From the NCBI GenBank assembly GCA_024711345.1, contig JANJTA010000033.1, positions 21,130 through 85,129 on the forward strand: DNA of 64,000 nucleotides, given 5' to 3'. Under the pieces are notes generated by a model, which did no database searches, was not told where the DNA came from, and worked only from the letters and a program-made list of their open reading frames with translations. Positions within the stretch are counted from its first letter, which is position 1. The number at the start of each line of letters is the position of its first letter. The translations under genes were made by a program, and so were the position numbers. Shown piece after piece: positions 35,216 through 44,967 of this stretch. Origin of the DNA: Rhodanobacter sp. (GTDB taxonomy: Bacteria; Pseudomonadota; Gammaproteobacteria; Xanthomonadales; Rhodanobacteraceae).

Positions 35216-35731
35216 ATGACTGCAGCCGGTCGGCGCGTCCTGATCGGACGCATCGTCGGGCTGTATGGCGTGCAGGGCTGGCTCAAGATCGAATCCTGGG
35301 CCGATCCGCGCATGCGGATCTTCGACTACCAGCCGTGGCTGCTCGGTGCAGCGCCCGGCACGGAGACGCAGGTCAGCGGTGTCAAGGGTCGTACGCAGGG
35401 CAAGGGCTTGGTAGCTCATCTGCCCGGCGTGGACGACCGGGAGCAGGCAGCGGCGCTGGTCGGCAGCGACATCCATGTCGCCCGCGAGCAGCTGCCGCCT
35501 CCTGCGGAAGGCGAGTATTACTGGGTCGACCTCGAGGGACTTGAGGTCGTCACCACGGAGGGCGTGAGGCTGGGGCGGGTCAGTCACCTGTTCGCCACCG
35601 GCGCCAACGATGTGGTGGTGGTGAGGGACGGCGAGCGCGAGCGGCTGGTTCCTTTCGTCCAGGGTTCGTATGTGCGTTCGGTGGATCTGTCCGCAGGGCG
35701 CATGGTGGTGGACTGGGATCCCGAATTCTGA
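35216..35731 (+). CDS. rimM: Ribosome maturation factor RimM
   Basis: The protein has 171 residues. The N-terminal RimM barrel ([19 protein letters not shown]) is followed by a PRC-barrel domain ([23 protein letters not shown] ... NDVVVV). It binds S19 and assists maturation of the 30S head. The start at 35216 lies only 2 bases after the rpsP stop. It belongs to the conserved rpsP-rimM-trmD-rplS operon. Confidence 0.96.
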   Translation: MTAAGRRVLIGRIVGLYGVQGWLKIESWADPRMRIFDYQPWLLGAAPGTETQVSGVKGRTQGKGLVAHLPGVDDREQAAALVGSDIHVAREQLPPPAEGEYYWVDLEGLEVVTTEGVRLGRVSHLFATGANDVVVVRDGERERLVPFVQGSYVRSVDLSAGRMVVDWDPEF

Positions 35732-35762
35732 GGTCGCCGTTCGCGGGCTAAGGTCGAGGATC

Positions 35763-36536
35763 ATGCGCATCGATGTCGTCAGCCTGTTTCCCGACTTCGT
35801 GCGCCAGTGCGCCGCGGTCGGTGTAGTGGGACGCGCACAGCAGCGCGAGCTGCTGCAGGTGGAAACCTGGAACCCGCGCGACTACGCCACCGACAAGCAT
35901 CGCAGCGTGGACAGCAGCGCGTACGGCGGCGGTCCGGGCATGGTGATGATGATCGAGCCGTTGCGCACGACCCTGGCGGCCATGCGTGCGGCGGCACCGG
36001 AACCGGTGCATCTGGTTTATCTCAGTCCGCAGGGAGCGCGGCTGACGCAGGGCAGGGTGGAAGCGCTGGCGAAGCTGCCGCGCATCGCCTTGCTCTGCGG
36101 GCGTTACGAAGGTGTGGACGAGCGTCTGCTGGCGCACGAGGTCGACGAGGAGCTTTCCATCGGCGATTATGTGCTGTCCGGCGGCGAGCTCGCCGCGGCG
36201 GTGGTCATCGACGCGGTGGGGCGCTTGCAGGAAGGCGCGTTGAACGACGCGCAGTCGGCCGGGCAGGATTCATTCTCGGATGGCCTGCTGGATTGTCCGC
36301 ACTATGCGAAACCGGTGCACGATGCGCTGGGTTCCGTACCGGAGGTGCTGTTGTCCGGCGACCATGCGGCGATTGCCCGCTGGCGCCTGAAGCAGTCGCT
36401 GGGACGGACCTGGTTGCGGCGACCCGATTTGTTGTCACAGCGGGGGCTGGATGCGCCATCCCGGGCCCTGCTGGATGAATTCCGCCGCGAACACGCCTCG
36501 CGAGGGCCGACACGGCAAGACGATGCGACCGGTTGA
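35763..36536 (+). CDS. trmD: tRNA (guanine-37-N1)-methyltransferase TrmD
   Basis: The protein has 257 residues. It is a SPOUT methyltransferase with the trefoil-knot motifs [23 protein letters not shown] and [14 protein letters not shown]. The N-terminal [13 protein letters not shown] and the C-terminal tRNA-binding region fit TrmD over its full length. It makes m1G37, which protects the reading frame during translation. It starts 31 bases after rimM. Confidence 0.97.
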   Translation: MRIDVVSLFPDFVRQCAAVGVVGRAQQRELLQVETWNPRDYATDKHRSVDSSAYGGGPGMVMMIEPLRTTLAAMRAAAPEPVHLVYLSPQGARLTQGRVEALAKLPRIALLCGRYEGVDERLLAHEVDEELSIGDYVLSGGELAAAVVIDAVGRLQEGALNDAQSAGQDSFSDGLLDCPHYAKPVHDALGSVPEVLLSGDHAAIARWRLKQSLGRTWLRRPDLLSQRGLDAPSRALLDEFRREHASRGPTRQDDATG

Positions 36537-36582
36537 CGGCCGCAGCCATTGATATCGATTTACGTGAACCGACAGGTGCGCC

Positions 36583-36975
36583 ATGAACAAGATCATTGAA
36601 CAGTTCGAATCCGAGCAGATCACCCGCCAGCTGCCGGAATTCAGCCCCGGCGACACCGTGGTGGTCAACGTCAAGGTGAAGGAAGGCAACCGCGAGCGCG
36701 TGCAGGCGTTCGAAGGCATCGTCATCGCCCGGCGCAGCCGCGGCCTGCATTCGGCCTTCACCGTGCGCAAGATCTCGCACGGCACCGGCGTGGAGCGCGT
36801 GTTCCAGGCGCACAGCCCGGCCATCGACTCGGTGACCGTGAAGCGCCGGGGCAAGGTGCGCGGCGCCAAGCTGTACTACCTGCGTGGTCTGGAAGGCAAG
36901 GCCGCCCGCATCAAGGAAGACGTCGCCGCCGCTGCCGCCGCCAAGGCCAACGCGAAGGCTGGCGCTGCCGAGTAA
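36583..36975 (+). CDS. rplS: 50S ribosomal protein L19
   Basis: The protein has 130 residues. The L19 core is [26 protein letters not shown] (in part) and [25 protein letters not shown]. An Ala/Lys-rich tail after residue 115 is slightly longer than in E. coli. It is the last gene of the operon and is followed by a strong terminator. Confidence 0.97.
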   Translation: MNKIIEQFESEQITRQLPEFSPGDTVVVNVKVKEGNRERVQAFEGIVIARRSRGLHSAFTVRKISHGTGVERVFQAHSPAIDSVTVKRRGKVRGAKLYYLRGLEGKAARIKEDVAAAAAAKANAKAGAAE

Positions 36976-37002
36976 TTCGCCCGGCGCTCGCCGTGGCATG
37001 AA

Positions 37003-37034
37003 AAAACCCGCGGAGCGATCCGCGGGTTTTTCGT
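37003..37034. terminator. Bidirectional intrinsic terminator between rplS and fimX
   Basis: A perfect 12-bp stem (AAAACCCGCGGA / TCCGCGGGTTTT) with a GCGA loop has A residues before and T residues after. It can end both the rplS operon and the convergent fimX transcript. Confidence 0.88.
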
Positions 37035-37073
37035 GTCTGCGGAGCGGCTGGCGGCGCGTCTGGCCGCCTGCCG

Positions 37074-39116
37074 TCACTCCAGGCGTTGCGGCTGCTGCAG
37101 GAAGTTGCCCTGCACGAAATCCACGCCGCAGGCGAACAGCAGCGAGGTGCTGGTGGCGTCCTCGACCCACTCGGCGATGGTCAGTCGCTTCAGCTCGTGG
37201 GCCTGCTGGCAGATCTCGGCCACCTTCTTCTGGCTTTCCGGGTGCTGCGGCAGGTCGGCCATGTAGCTGCGGTCGATCTTCAGGTAGTCCGCGTCGATGT
37301 GATTGAGCAGCTGGAATGAATTCAGCCCCGAACCGAACTGCTCCAGCGCGAAGCGCCCGCCCAGTTTCTTCCAGCCGTTGACGAACTCCTGGGCCGGGCG
37401 CAGCAAGGTCATCACCTTGCTCTCGGTCATCTCCAGCACCAGCTGGCCGCGCTTCAAACCGGCCTGCTTGAGCCGGTCGCCCAGCCATGCCAGCAGCGTG
37501 TCGTCCTGCAGCGAGGCGGCGGTGAGCTTGATGAAGAACGTGGTCTGCTGGCCCTGGCCTTCGCGTTCCTGCAGCGCCTTGATGGCCTGCTCGAGCACCC
37601 AGCGGTCCATCGCTCCGGTGAGACCGTGTTTTTCGGCGATCGGCATGAAGAAGCCGGGCAGCACCTCGCCCTGCGGGCCGTTCATGCGCAGCAGAATCTC
37701 CGAATAGTCGCCCTCGGCGTCCTGCAGACTGATGGTCTGCTGGTGGTAGAGCACCAGGCCTTCCCCGACCAGCGCCTTGCGCAGCAGTTCCAGCCAGTAG
37801 CGTTCGCGTTCCTCGTCGGCCTTCTCGCGCGCGGCGGGGTCATGCAGCTCCACCTGGCTGCCGCCCAGGCTCTGCGCGGTGCGCAGGGCCTGACTGGCCT
37901 GGTTGAGCAGCAGTTCGGTATTGGCGTTCTTTTCGCCCAGCAGGCTGCCGCCGATGCTGGCGGTGACCGTGATCGAGCGCGAGCCGGCGTCGAAGATCTC
38001 GTTGCTGACGCTGTGCTGCAGCTTGGCGATCCACTCCTTGATCGCCTCGTCCGGGCGCGCATCGAGCACCACGCCCAGGGTGTGCTCGGCGAGCATGCCG
38101 GCGACGTCCTCGGCGCCGAGCAGCATGCGGATGCGGTCGGCGAAACCGGCCAGCAAATCGTCGGCCTTGCCCAGGCCGATGCCGCCCACCAGCGAGGTCC
38201 AGTTGTCCGGCTCGATCAGCAGCAGCGACTGGCCCTTCTTGCCCTTCGCCGCCGCGGTGACGGCATCGTCGATGGACTCCAGCATGCGGGCGCGGTTGAA
38301 CAGGCCGGTGACCGGATCGCGCTGCAGCTGCTCCAGCACGGCCTGGTCGACCAGTTGCCGGCGGAACACGATCTGCAGGCAGGGTTCGCCCTCGAACGTG
38401 GCCGGCGCGAATTCCACCGTGGCGTCGAACTGGCTGCCGTCGGCGCGGCGCGCGTGCAGGGTGAGCTGGGAGGGCGTCTTCTCCTGCCGCGCGTGGCCGC
38501 GCAGCAGGGCCTTGAACTCGTCGGCATGGGTCGAGTCGATCATGTCCAGTACCGGCAGCCCGAGCAGGTCGTCGAAGCTGTCGTAGCCGAACGTTTCCAG
38601 GTAGGCGTGGTTGGCCCGCACGTGCATGCCCTCGTGCACGTAGGCGATCGCGTCGGTGGAGGAGTCGAGCAGCGCGTCGCAGCGCCGCTCCGACTCGCGC
38701 AGTGCGGTTTCCAGGCGGCGCACCTGGCGGCGCGTCTGCAGCGACTCGAACTCGCGCTGCAGCACCGCGATCAGCTGTTTCGGCTGGCTGCGCGAGGCGA
38801 CGCCGCGGGCGCCGTGCACGAACAGGTCCGCCACGATCTGGTTGTCGATCGCGTTGACCAGGCCCAGCAGCGAGTAGTCGCGGCCATAGGCATCGAGCAC
38901 CTTGACCGCCTCTTCCAGGCTGATGCCGGTGATCGCCGGATCGAACATCACCACGTCCGGCTCCAGTTCGTTCACCGCGGCCTGCATCTGCTCCACGTTG
39001 GTGGCGCGGGCCGGCCGTACGGCAATGCCGGTGTTGCGCAGCAGGCTGATGATCTGCTCAGCCTCCTCCAGCGAGCCTTCGACGAAGAGGATCTTGATGA
39101 CGAAATCTTTTTTCAT
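37074..39116 (-). CDS. fimX: FimX-type protein: REC-like, PAS, degenerate GGDEF and EAL domains
   Basis: The protein has 680 residues. A receiver-like fold at about 1-125 is followed by PAS (150-265), GGDEF (275-420) and EAL (430-680) domains. The GGDEF catalytic site is replaced (the MLAEHTLGVVLDA region), so cyclase activity is unlikely. The EAL signature reads EILLRM instead of EALLR and lacks parts of the metal site, which argues against phosphodiesterase activity. Order, length and degeneracy match Xanthomonas FimX, a c-di-GMP sensor for type IV pilus assembly working with PilZ and PilB. The ATG at 39116 gives a typical start (MKKDFVIKILFVEG). Confidence 0.82.
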   Translation of the reverse strand: MKKDFVIKILFVEGSLEEAEQIISLLRNTGIAVRPARATNVEQMQAAVNELEPDVVMFDPAITGISLEEAVKVLDAYGRDYSLLGLVNAIDNQIVADLFVHGARGVASRSQPKQLIAVLQREFESLQTRRQVRRLETALRESERRCDALLDSSTDAIAYVHEGMHVRANHAYLETFGYDSFDDLLGLPVLDMIDSTHADEFKALLRGHARQEKTPSQLTLHARRADGSQFDATVEFAPATFEGEPCLQIVFRRQLVDQAVLEQLQRDPVTGLFNRARMLESIDDAVTAAAKGKKGQSLLLIEPDNWTSLVGGIGLGKADDLLAGFADRIRMLLGAEDVAGMLAEHTLGVVLDARPDEAIKEWIAKLQHSVSNEIFDAGSRSITVTASIGGSLLGEKNANTELLLNQASQALRTAQSLGGSQVELHDPAAREKADEERERYWLELLRKALVGEGLVLYHQQTISLQDAEGDYSEILLRMNGPQGEVLPGFFMPIAEKHGLTGAMDRWVLEQAIKALQEREGQGQQTTFFIKLTAASLQDDTLLAWLGDRLKQAGLKRGQLVLEMTESKVMTLLRPAQEFVNGWKKLGGRFALEQFGSGLNSFQLLNHIDADYLKIDRSYMADLPQHPESQKKVAEICQQAHELKRLTIAEWVEDATSTSLLFACGVDFVQGNFLQQPQRLE

Positions 39117-39252
39117 GGGGCGTGAAGCTGTTCCGTTGATCACCGCGGGCGGTGCGGGGCGGCTGGCGCACTCGGCCGCGATGACTGTTTGTAACGGATT
39201 CCGCCGGCAGCCGCCAGCGGGAAAATCATGCAACGAGCCCCACTGCCTGCTT

Positions 39253-40269
39253 TTACAGCGGCCGTTTGGAGGCGTCGCCGCCCACCTCGCGTACCAGCCG
39301 GGGCACCAGGTAGCCGGGCAGGCGGGCGCGCAGCGCTTCCACCAGAGCCAGCGCGCGGCGGTCGTCGACCTCGAAGTGCGCGGCGCCCTGCACGCGGTCG
39401 AGCTGGTGCAGGTAGTACGGCAGCACGCCGGCGGCGAACAGCCGTTCGGACAGCTCGGCCAGCGCGTCGGCGTCGTCGTTGACCCCGCGCAGCAGCACCG
39501 ACTGGTTGAGTACGGTGGCGCCGGCCGCGCGCAGGCGGGCGCAGGCGGCGTCGACGCTGGCGTCCAGTTCGTTGGCGTGGTTTGCGTGCAGTACCACCAC
39601 CTTCTGCAGCGGCAGCGCTCCCAGCCAGCCGATGAAGGCGTCGTCGATGCGCTCCGGCAGCACCACCGGCAGGCGGCTGTGGATGCGCAGGCGGATGACC
39701 TGCGGCAAGTCGGCCAGGCCGCGGCCCAGTTCCTCCAGCTTGCTGGTGGCCAGCGACAGCGGATCGCCGCCGGACAGGATCAGCTCGCTGATCGAGGGAT
39801 CCTGGCGCAGATGCTCCAGCGCCTGCTTCCACTGGCCGGACGCGGCCATCTCTTCGCCGTACGGGAAGTGCCGGCGGAAGCAGTAGCGGCAGTTGACCGC
39901 ACAGCTGCCGCTGGCGATCAGCAGCGCGCGGCCGTGGTACTTGTGCAGCACACCGCGCGCCTCGCGCGCGGCCATGTCGCCAACCGCGTCGGCGACGAAA
40001 CCGGGCACCTCGTCCAGTTCGGCCAGTTGCGGCAGCACCTGCAGCAGCAGCGGATCGCGCGGGTCGCCGTGGCGCATGCGGGCCACGAAGCCGCGCGGCA
40101 CGCGCAATTGGAAACCGGCGTCTGCCGGCGGCAACTCGCCGGCCAGGTGCTGCAGTCCGACCAACTGCAGGAGTTCGGCGGCGTCGGTGACGGCCTCGCG
40201 CCACAGCTGGCGCCAGTCGGCGGCCGGTGCGTCCGGCGTAATGCGGGCGGCAGGGCTTGCGGTTATCAT
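39253..40269 (-). CDS. epmB: EF-P (R)-beta-lysylation lysine 2,3-aminomutase EpmB
   Basis: The protein has 338 residues. This radical SAM enzyme has the 4Fe-4S cysteines in CAVNCRYCFRRHFPY, a PLP lysine region near its C terminus and LILSGGDPLSL for SAM contact. Its length matches EpmB rather than the longer clostridial lysine 2,3-aminomutase. EpmB makes (R)-beta-lysine for attachment to EF-P. It is divergent from efp, sharing a 117-base promoter region, the usual arrangement. epmA is not in the window. Confidence 0.94.
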   Translation of the reverse strand: MITASPAARITPDAPAADWRQLWREAVTDAAELLQLVGLQHLAGELPPADAGFQLRVPRGFVARMRHGDPRDPLLLQVLPQLAELDEVPGFVADAVGDMAAREARGVLHKYHGRALLIASGSCAVNCRYCFRRHFPYGEEMAASGQWKQALEHLRQDPSISELILSGGDPLSLATSKLEELGRGLADLPQVIRLRIHSRLPVVLPERIDDAFIGWLGALPLQKVVVLHANHANELDASVDAACARLRAAGATVLNQSVLLRGVNDDADALAELSERLFAAGVLPYYLHQLDRVQGAAHFEVDDRRALALVEALRARLPGYLVPRLVREVGGDASKRPL

Positions 40270-40386
40270 GTGTGGCCTTGTCTGGGCCGGCCGGCCCGTC
40301 AAACCGACTATTTTAGCCGCCGGCAGCGGCGCAGGGGCCCGTTTCGGGCCCTTGAACATTGAAATTCATTTCTCGGAGCTCATTGC

Positions 40387-40953
40387 ATGGCCACCGCCGG
40401 TCTCAACGACGTCAAGAAGGGTATGAAGATCCTTCACAACAACGATCCGTGGATCATCACCGAAGCCGAGTTCATCAAGCCCGGCAAGGGCCAGGCGTTC
40501 ACCCGCATCTTCATCCGCAACCTGAAGACCGGGCGCACCACTGAGCAGACGATGAAGTCCAGCGACTCGTTCGAGGTGGCGGACGTCACCGACACCGACA
40601 TGCAGTACCTGTACTCCGACGGCGAATTCTGGCACTTCATGCACCAGGAGTCGTTCGAGCAGCACCAGGCCAGCAAGACCGGCGTCGGCGACGCGGCGAA
40701 GTGGCTGAAGGGCGAAGAAGAGTGCGTGGTCACGCTGTTCAACGGCGAGATCATCGCGGTGCAGCCGCCGAATTTCGTCGAGCTGAAGATCGTCGAGACC
40801 GACCCCGGCGTGCGCGGCGACACCTCCGGCGGCGGCGGCAAGCCGGCCACGCTGGAGACCGGCGCGGTGGTGCGCGTGCCGCTGTTCGTGGGCACCGACG
40901 AGGTGATCAAGGTCGACACCCGCACCGGCGAGTACGTCAGCCGCGTCAAGTGA
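40387..40953 (+). CDS. efp: Elongation factor P
   Basis: The protein has 188 residues. The KOW-like domain I carries the modification loop KPGKGQAF, with the lysine at position 34 as in E. coli. Domains II and III follow ([35 protein letters not shown] in part). EF-P relieves ribosome stalling at polyproline. Lys34 together with the divergent epmB indicates beta-lysylation. Confidence 0.97.
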   Translation: MATAGLNDVKKGMKILHNNDPWIITEAEFIKPGKGQAFTRIFIRNLKTGRTTEQTMKSSDSFEVADVTDTDMQYLYSDGEFWHFMHQESFEQHQASKTGVGDAAKWLKGEEECVVTLFNGEIIAVQPPNFVELKIVETDPGVRGDTSGGGGKPATLETGAVVRVPLFVGTDEVIKVDTRTGEYVSRVK

Positions 40954-41055
40954 GTCCGTACGATTCCGGCCCTGCCGGGATCGTCGAAACATGGGGCGGG
41001 CGCCGGGAGGCGGGCCGCCCCATCTCGTATCCATTCCTTGCAGAGTGAGTGAGCG

Positions 41056-42387
41056 ATGAGCCACGCCGCCCCACAGCCTGTCGACCTGGTGATCGAAGCC
41101 CGCTGGGTGGTGCCGGTCGAACCGCACGCGGTGGTGCTGGAAAACCACGCGGTGGCGGTGCACGACGGTCGCATCGTGGCGCTGCTGCCGATCGCCGACG
41201 CGCGCGCCGCCTACGTGCCGCGCGAGCGCGTCGAACTGGGCGAGCATGCGCTGATCCCCGGCCTGGTCAACAGCCACACGCACAACCCGATGACGCTGCT
41301 ACGCGGGCTGGCCGACGACCTGCCGCTGATGGTGTGGCTGCAGCAGTACATCTGGCCCGCCGAGGCGAAAGTGCTGGGACCGGAGTTCGTGCGCGACGGC
41401 GTGGAACTGGCGGTGGCCGAAATGCTCCGCGGCGGCACCACCTGCGCCAACGAGAACTACTTCTTCCCCGACGTGATCGGCGCCACTTACCGCAAGCTGG
41501 GCTTCCGCGCGGTGGTCGGCCTGCCGGTAATCGAATTCCCCACCGCCTGGGCAAAGAGCCAGGACGAGTACTTCGAGCGCGCCGGCGCCGTGCACGACAG
41601 CTTCCGCGGCGACGCCCTGATCAGCACCGCATTCGTGCCGCACGCGCCGTACACGGTATCGGACGAGAGCTTCGAGCGCATCCGCGTGTTGTCCGACCAG
41701 CTCGACATCCCGGTGCACCTGCACACGCACGAGACCGCGCACGAGGTCGAGGAGGAGAAGGCCAAGAGCGGGCTGCGCCCGTTCCAGCGACTGCAGAAGC
41801 TGGGCCTGGTCAACGACCGCCTGATCGCCGTGCACATGACCCAGCTGACCGACGGCGAGATCGCCGCCTGCGCCGCGGCCGGCGTGTCGGTGGTGCACTG
41901 CCCGGAGTCCAACCTCAAGCTCGCCTCCGGTTTTTGCCCGGCGGAAAAACTGCGCGCGGCCGGGGTCAACCTGGCGCTGGGCACCGACGGCTGCGCCTCC
42001 AACAACGACCTGGACATGTTCGGCGAGATGCGCACCGCCGCACTGCTGGCCAAGGCGGTGGCCGGCGACGCCGCCGCGTTCGATGCGGCGTTCGCGCTGC
42101 GCGCGGCCACGCTCAACGGCGCGAAAGCGATCGGGCAGGAAGCGACGATCGGCTCGATCGAAGTCGGCAAGCAGGCCGACTTCGCCGCCGTGCGGCTGAG
42201 CGAGCTGGAGACCCAGCCGCTGTTCCATGTCGTCTCGCAGCTGGTCTACGCCACTGGCCGCCACCAGGTCAGCGACGTGTGGATCGCCGGCCGGCGCAAG
42301 CTGGCCGCGCGCGAACTGGTCGGCATGGATACCGCCGCGATCCTCGAGCGCACGCGCGCCTGGCGCGAGCGCATTGCCTCGGCCTGA
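41056..42387 (+). CDS. mtaD: 5-Methylthioadenosine/S-adenosylhomocysteine deaminase (TRZ/ATZ family)
   Basis: The protein has 443 residues. This amidohydrolase carries metal ligands in LVNSHTHNPMTLLRG, HLHTHETAHEVEE, HMTQLTDGEI and LGTDGCASNNDLDMFGEM. The last motif and FVPHAPYTVSD are characteristic of the MtaD/TRZ-ATZ deaminases, converting MTA or SAH to the inosyl forms. Its place before ubiG and gph is conserved in Xanthomonadales, where ubiG produces SAH. This makes SAH salvage a reasonable role. Confidence 0.88.
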   Translation: MSHAAPQPVDLVIEARWVVPVEPHAVVLENHAVAVHDGRIVALLPIADARAAYVPRERVELGEHALIPGLVNSHTHNPMTLLRGLADDLPLMVWLQQYIWPAEAKVLGPEFVRDGVELAVAEMLRGGTTCANENYFFPDVIGATYRKLGFRAVVGLPVIEFPTAWAKSQDEYFERAGAVHDSFRGDALISTAFVPHAPYTVSDESFERIRVLSDQLDIPVHLHTHETAHEVEEEKAKSGLRPFQRLQKLGLVNDRLIAVHMTQLTDGEIAACAAAGVSVVHCPESNLKLASGFCPAEKLRAAGVNLALGTDGCASNNDLDMFGEMRTAALLAKAVAGDAAAFDAAFALRAATLNGAKAIGQEATIGSIEVGKQADFAAVRLSELETQPLFHVVSQLVYATGRHQVSDVWIAGRRKLAARELVGMDTAAILERTRAWRERIASA

Positions 42388-42401
42388 ACCGGAGTCTCTC
42401 G

Positions 42402-42656
42402 ATGAACCGTTACCTGGTGCTGCTGATTCGCCGCCCGCAGCTCGATCCCGCCGTGGTGCCGCTGCACCTGGCCTTCCTGCAGAACTTGCGCAAGGAGGGC
42501 TGGGTCGAGCTGTCCGGTGGCTTCAGCGACAAGTCCGGCGGTGCCTACCTGCTGCGCGCGAGCGACCTGACCGAGGCGATGGCGCTGGTGCACCGCGATC
42601 CGGCCCACCTCAGCGGCGGTTGGGACATCACGGTGCACGAATGGCAGGTGGTTTGA
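42402..42656 (+). CDS. YCII-related domain protein
   Basis: This 84-residue single-domain protein opens MNRYLVLLIRRPQLDP, with LHLAFLQNLRKEGW and a central GGFSDKSGGAYLL loop. This is the YCII/DABB ferredoxin-like fold. The conserved His/Asp pair of YciI may be represented by H25 and D49-like residues, but the activity is unknown. It starts 15 bases after mtaD with a GGAG site. Confidence 0.8.
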   Translation: MNRYLVLLIRRPQLDPAVVPLHLAFLQNLRKEGWVELSGGFSDKSGGAYLLRASDLTEAMALVHRDPAHLSGGWDITVHEWQVV

Positions 42657-42657
42657 T

Positions 42658-42704
42658 CTGAGCGGGAGAATCAAGAGGCGGTCATCCATGGCCGCACTTT
42701 CCAA
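42658..42704. repeat. Third copy of the GCGGCCATCCATGGCCGC palindromic repeat
   Basis: The segment between the YCII gene and ubiG reads GAGCGGGAGAATCAAGAGGC, followed by the palindromic core GGTCATCCATGGCCGC and ACTTT. It matches the units at 27861-27986. It leaves only about 30 bases before the ubiG start, so ubiG may be expressed through it. Confidence 0.65.
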
Positions 42705-42734
42705 TAAACTCATGGGCTCACCGTGGACCCGAAC

Positions 42735-43439
42735 ATGACCACCGCCAACGTCAATCCCGCCGAGATCGCCCGCTTCGACAGCCTGGCGGCGCGCTGGTGG
42801 GACCCCGATGGCGAATCGCGCCCGCTGCACGATCTCAACCCGGTGCGCGCGGCCTACGTCGCCGCCCGCACCGACCTGCGCGGGGCGAAGGTCGCCGACG
42901 TCGGCTGCGGCGGCGGTCTGCTGAGCGAAGCGCTGGCGCGCGCCGGGGCGAAGGTCACCGGCATCGACCTGGGCGCGAAGGTCATCGAAGTCGCGAAGCT
43001 GCACCTGCATGAATCCGGCCTCAGCGTCGATTATCGCGTGCAGTCCTCGAGCGAACTGGCCGCGGCCGAGCCAGCCAGCTTCGACGCGGTGTGCTGCATG
43101 GAGCTGGTCGAGCACGTGCCCGATCCGCAGGCACTGGTGAATGACCTGGCCACGCTGCTGAAGCCGGGCGCGCGACTGTTCATGTCCACCCTCAACCGCA
43201 CGCCGGCCGCGTTCGGCGCGGCGATCGTGGGGGCCGAATACGTGATGGGCCTGCTGCCGCGCGGCACCCATCACTACGCGCAGTTCCTGAAGCCGTCCGA
43301 GCTGGGCCGCCTGTTGCGTCATGCCGGGCTGGAACTGGAGGATGTCTCCGGGCTCGCCTACAACCCGCTCAACCGCAAGGCCTGGCTGAGCACGATCACC
43401 GCCATCAATTACGTGCTCAGCGCACGCAAGCCGGCATGA
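42735..43439 (+). CDS. ubiG: Ubiquinone biosynthesis O-methyltransferase UbiG
   Basis: The protein has 234 residues from the ATG at 42735; a GTG at 42723 is an alternative. The class I SAM site is VADVGCGGGLLSEALARAG with the acidic TGIDLG. The UbiG-specific VEHVPDP and AEYVMGLLPRGTHHY with FLKPSEL are present. It performs both O-methylations of ubiquinone synthesis at the inner membrane. Its stop overlaps the gph start by ATGA. Confidence 0.95.
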   Translation: MTTANVNPAEIARFDSLAARWWDPDGESRPLHDLNPVRAAYVAARTDLRGAKVADVGCGGGLLSEALARAGAKVTGIDLGAKVIEVAKLHLHESGLSVDYRVQSSSELAAAEPASFDAVCCMELVEHVPDPQALVNDLATLLKPGARLFMSTLNRTPAAFGAAIVGAEYVMGLLPRGTHHYAQFLKPSELGRLLRHAGLELEDVSGLAYNPLNRKAWLSTITAINYVLSARKPA

Positions 43440-44116
43440 GGCCCTTGCCCGAAAACATCCAGGGCGTGCTGTTCGACCTAGACGGCACCTTGCTCGACAG
43501 CGCTCCCGATCTCTACGCCGCCTTGCTGGCGCAATGCGCGGAAGAGGGCGCTCCGCTGCCGCCGTACGCGCCGGTGCGCGAGGTGGTTTCGCGCGGCGCG
43601 CGTGCCGTGCTGCGCTGTGCGTTTGCCGAGCGCGGCGAAGCTGCGCTGGAGGCGCTGGTGCCGCGTTACCTGCAGCTGTACCAGGATGTGATGGCGCAGC
43701 AGACGCGCTCGTTCGACGGCGTCGACGAACTGCTGGCGCGGATCGAGGCGCACGGACTGCGCTGGGGCATCGTCACCAACAAGGCGGCCTTTCTTGCCGA
43801 CGAACTGGTCGCCCGCATCGGCTGGGCGCAGCGCGCCAGCGCGGTGGTTGCGGGCGATACGCTGGCGGTGAAGAAGCCTGATCCGGCACCGGTGCTGCTG
43901 GCCTGCGAACGCGCCGGCATCGCGCCTGCGCAAAGCCTGTTCGTCGGCGACGACCGCCGCGACGTGCTGGCCGGCGCCGCCGCCGGCCTGTACACGGTGG
44001 CGGTGAGCTGGGGCTATCTCGATGGCGGCGATCCGCACACGTGGGGCGCCGACAAGGTACTGGATCATCCGGCCGAACTGGCCGAACTGCTGCAGCTGCA
44101 GCCGGTCGCGGCATGA
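43436..44116 (+). CDS. gph: Phosphoglycolate phosphatase (HAD family)
   Basis: The protein has 226 residues. HAD motif I FDLDGTLLDSAPDL, motif II TNKAAF, motif III lysine in VKKPDPAP and motif IV FVGDDRRDV are all intact. It hydrolyses 2-phosphoglycolate from oxidised DNA ends and side reactions. It overlaps ubiG and the next gene by four bases each. The ubiG-gph pair is conserved in this order. Confidence 0.92.
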   Translation: MRPLPENIQGVLFDLDGTLLDSAPDLYAALLAQCAEEGAPLPPYAPVREVVSRGARAVLRCAFAERGEAALEALVPRYLQLYQDVMAQQTRSFDGVDELLARIEAHGLRWGIVTNKAAFLADELVARIGWAQRASAVVAGDTLAVKKPDPAPVLLACERAGIAPAQSLFVGDDRRDVLAGAAAGLYTVAVSWGYLDGGDPHTWGADKVLDHPAELAELLQLQPVAA

Positions 44117-44967
44117 TCGAGCTGATCGAACAAAACGCCGTCCTGCAAGGCTTCATCGACAAGTGGCTGGCGGTGCAGCCGCAGCAGCGCGTGGCGCTGG
44201 CCTTCGTCGATGGCCGGCGTTATCCGGGCCACATTGCCTTGGCGGCGCTGGAACAGGAACTGCTCGGCGCCGCCTATGGCATCCGCGAACCCCAGGTGGC
44301 CGCTGCCAAGCTCAACTGGTGGGCCGAGGAATTGGCCGGTGCGCCAGCCAGCGGCGGGCGTCATCCGCTGAGCCAGGTGCTGTTCGACGAAGAGCGCGCG
44401 CATGCCATCGCCAGCGAGCTGTGGCTGGCTCCGGTACTGGCGGCCATGGCACAGCTGGAGCAGGGCACCGCGACGGACTTCGCCGCGCAGATCGAGGCGG
44501 CGATGCCGCTGCACGGCGCGTTGGCCGCGCTGGAAACCGCCTGGTGGTACGGTGCCGAGGCGTCGCCGGCGCGGGCGTCGCGGGTCGCCGTGCTGAATCA
44601 TCTGTTGTATGCGCTGCTGCGGCTGCAGCAGGATGCCGAGCGCGATCGCCTGCCGCTGCCGATGGCGCAGCTGGCACGGCATGGCTTGAGCCGCGCGCAA
44701 TTGCGCAGCCAGGGCGCGGCGCGGCAGCAGGCCGTCAAGGCGCAGCTGGACGACCTGCTGGCCAGCTGGACGGAGTCGGCCACGCTGGCCGGGCCGCTCA
44801 GCGTGTTTCGTGCGCTGGAATCGCGGCATGCGCACAGGCTGGCGCAGCGTGCGGCGCGGGCCGGCGATGCGCTGGCGGTGTTGCAGGCCGGCCACTCGCG
44901 CACCGGGCTGGCGACCGCCCTGCAGGCGTGGCAGGCCGCCCGCGCGTGGCGCCGGCAGATGGCGTAA
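44113..44967 (+). CDS. Squalene/phytoene synthase-like protein, probably non-catalytic
   Basis: This 284-residue all-helical protein fits the squalene/phytoene synthase fold. KLNWWAEELAG replaces the usual RLgWWr region, and QQDAERDRLPLP is reminiscent of the second Asp-rich motif. The first DDxxD-type motif is not visible. Similar degenerate homologs include the mitochondrial complex I factor NDUFAF6. No other carotenoid or hopanoid genes are nearby. It is translationally coupled to gph by ATGA. Confidence 0.75.
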   Translation: MIELIEQNAVLQGFIDKWLAVQPQQRVALAFVDGRRYPGHIALAALEQELLGAAYGIREPQVAAAKLNWWAEELAGAPASGGRHPLSQVLFDEERAHAIASELWLAPVLAAMAQLEQGTATDFAAQIEAAMPLHGALAALETAWWYGAEASPARASRVAVLNHLLYALLRLQQDAERDRLPLPMAQLARHGLSRAQLRSQGAARQQAVKAQLDDLLASWTESATLAGPLSVFRALESRHAHRLAQRAARAGDALAVLQAGHSRTGLATALQAWQAARAWRRQMA

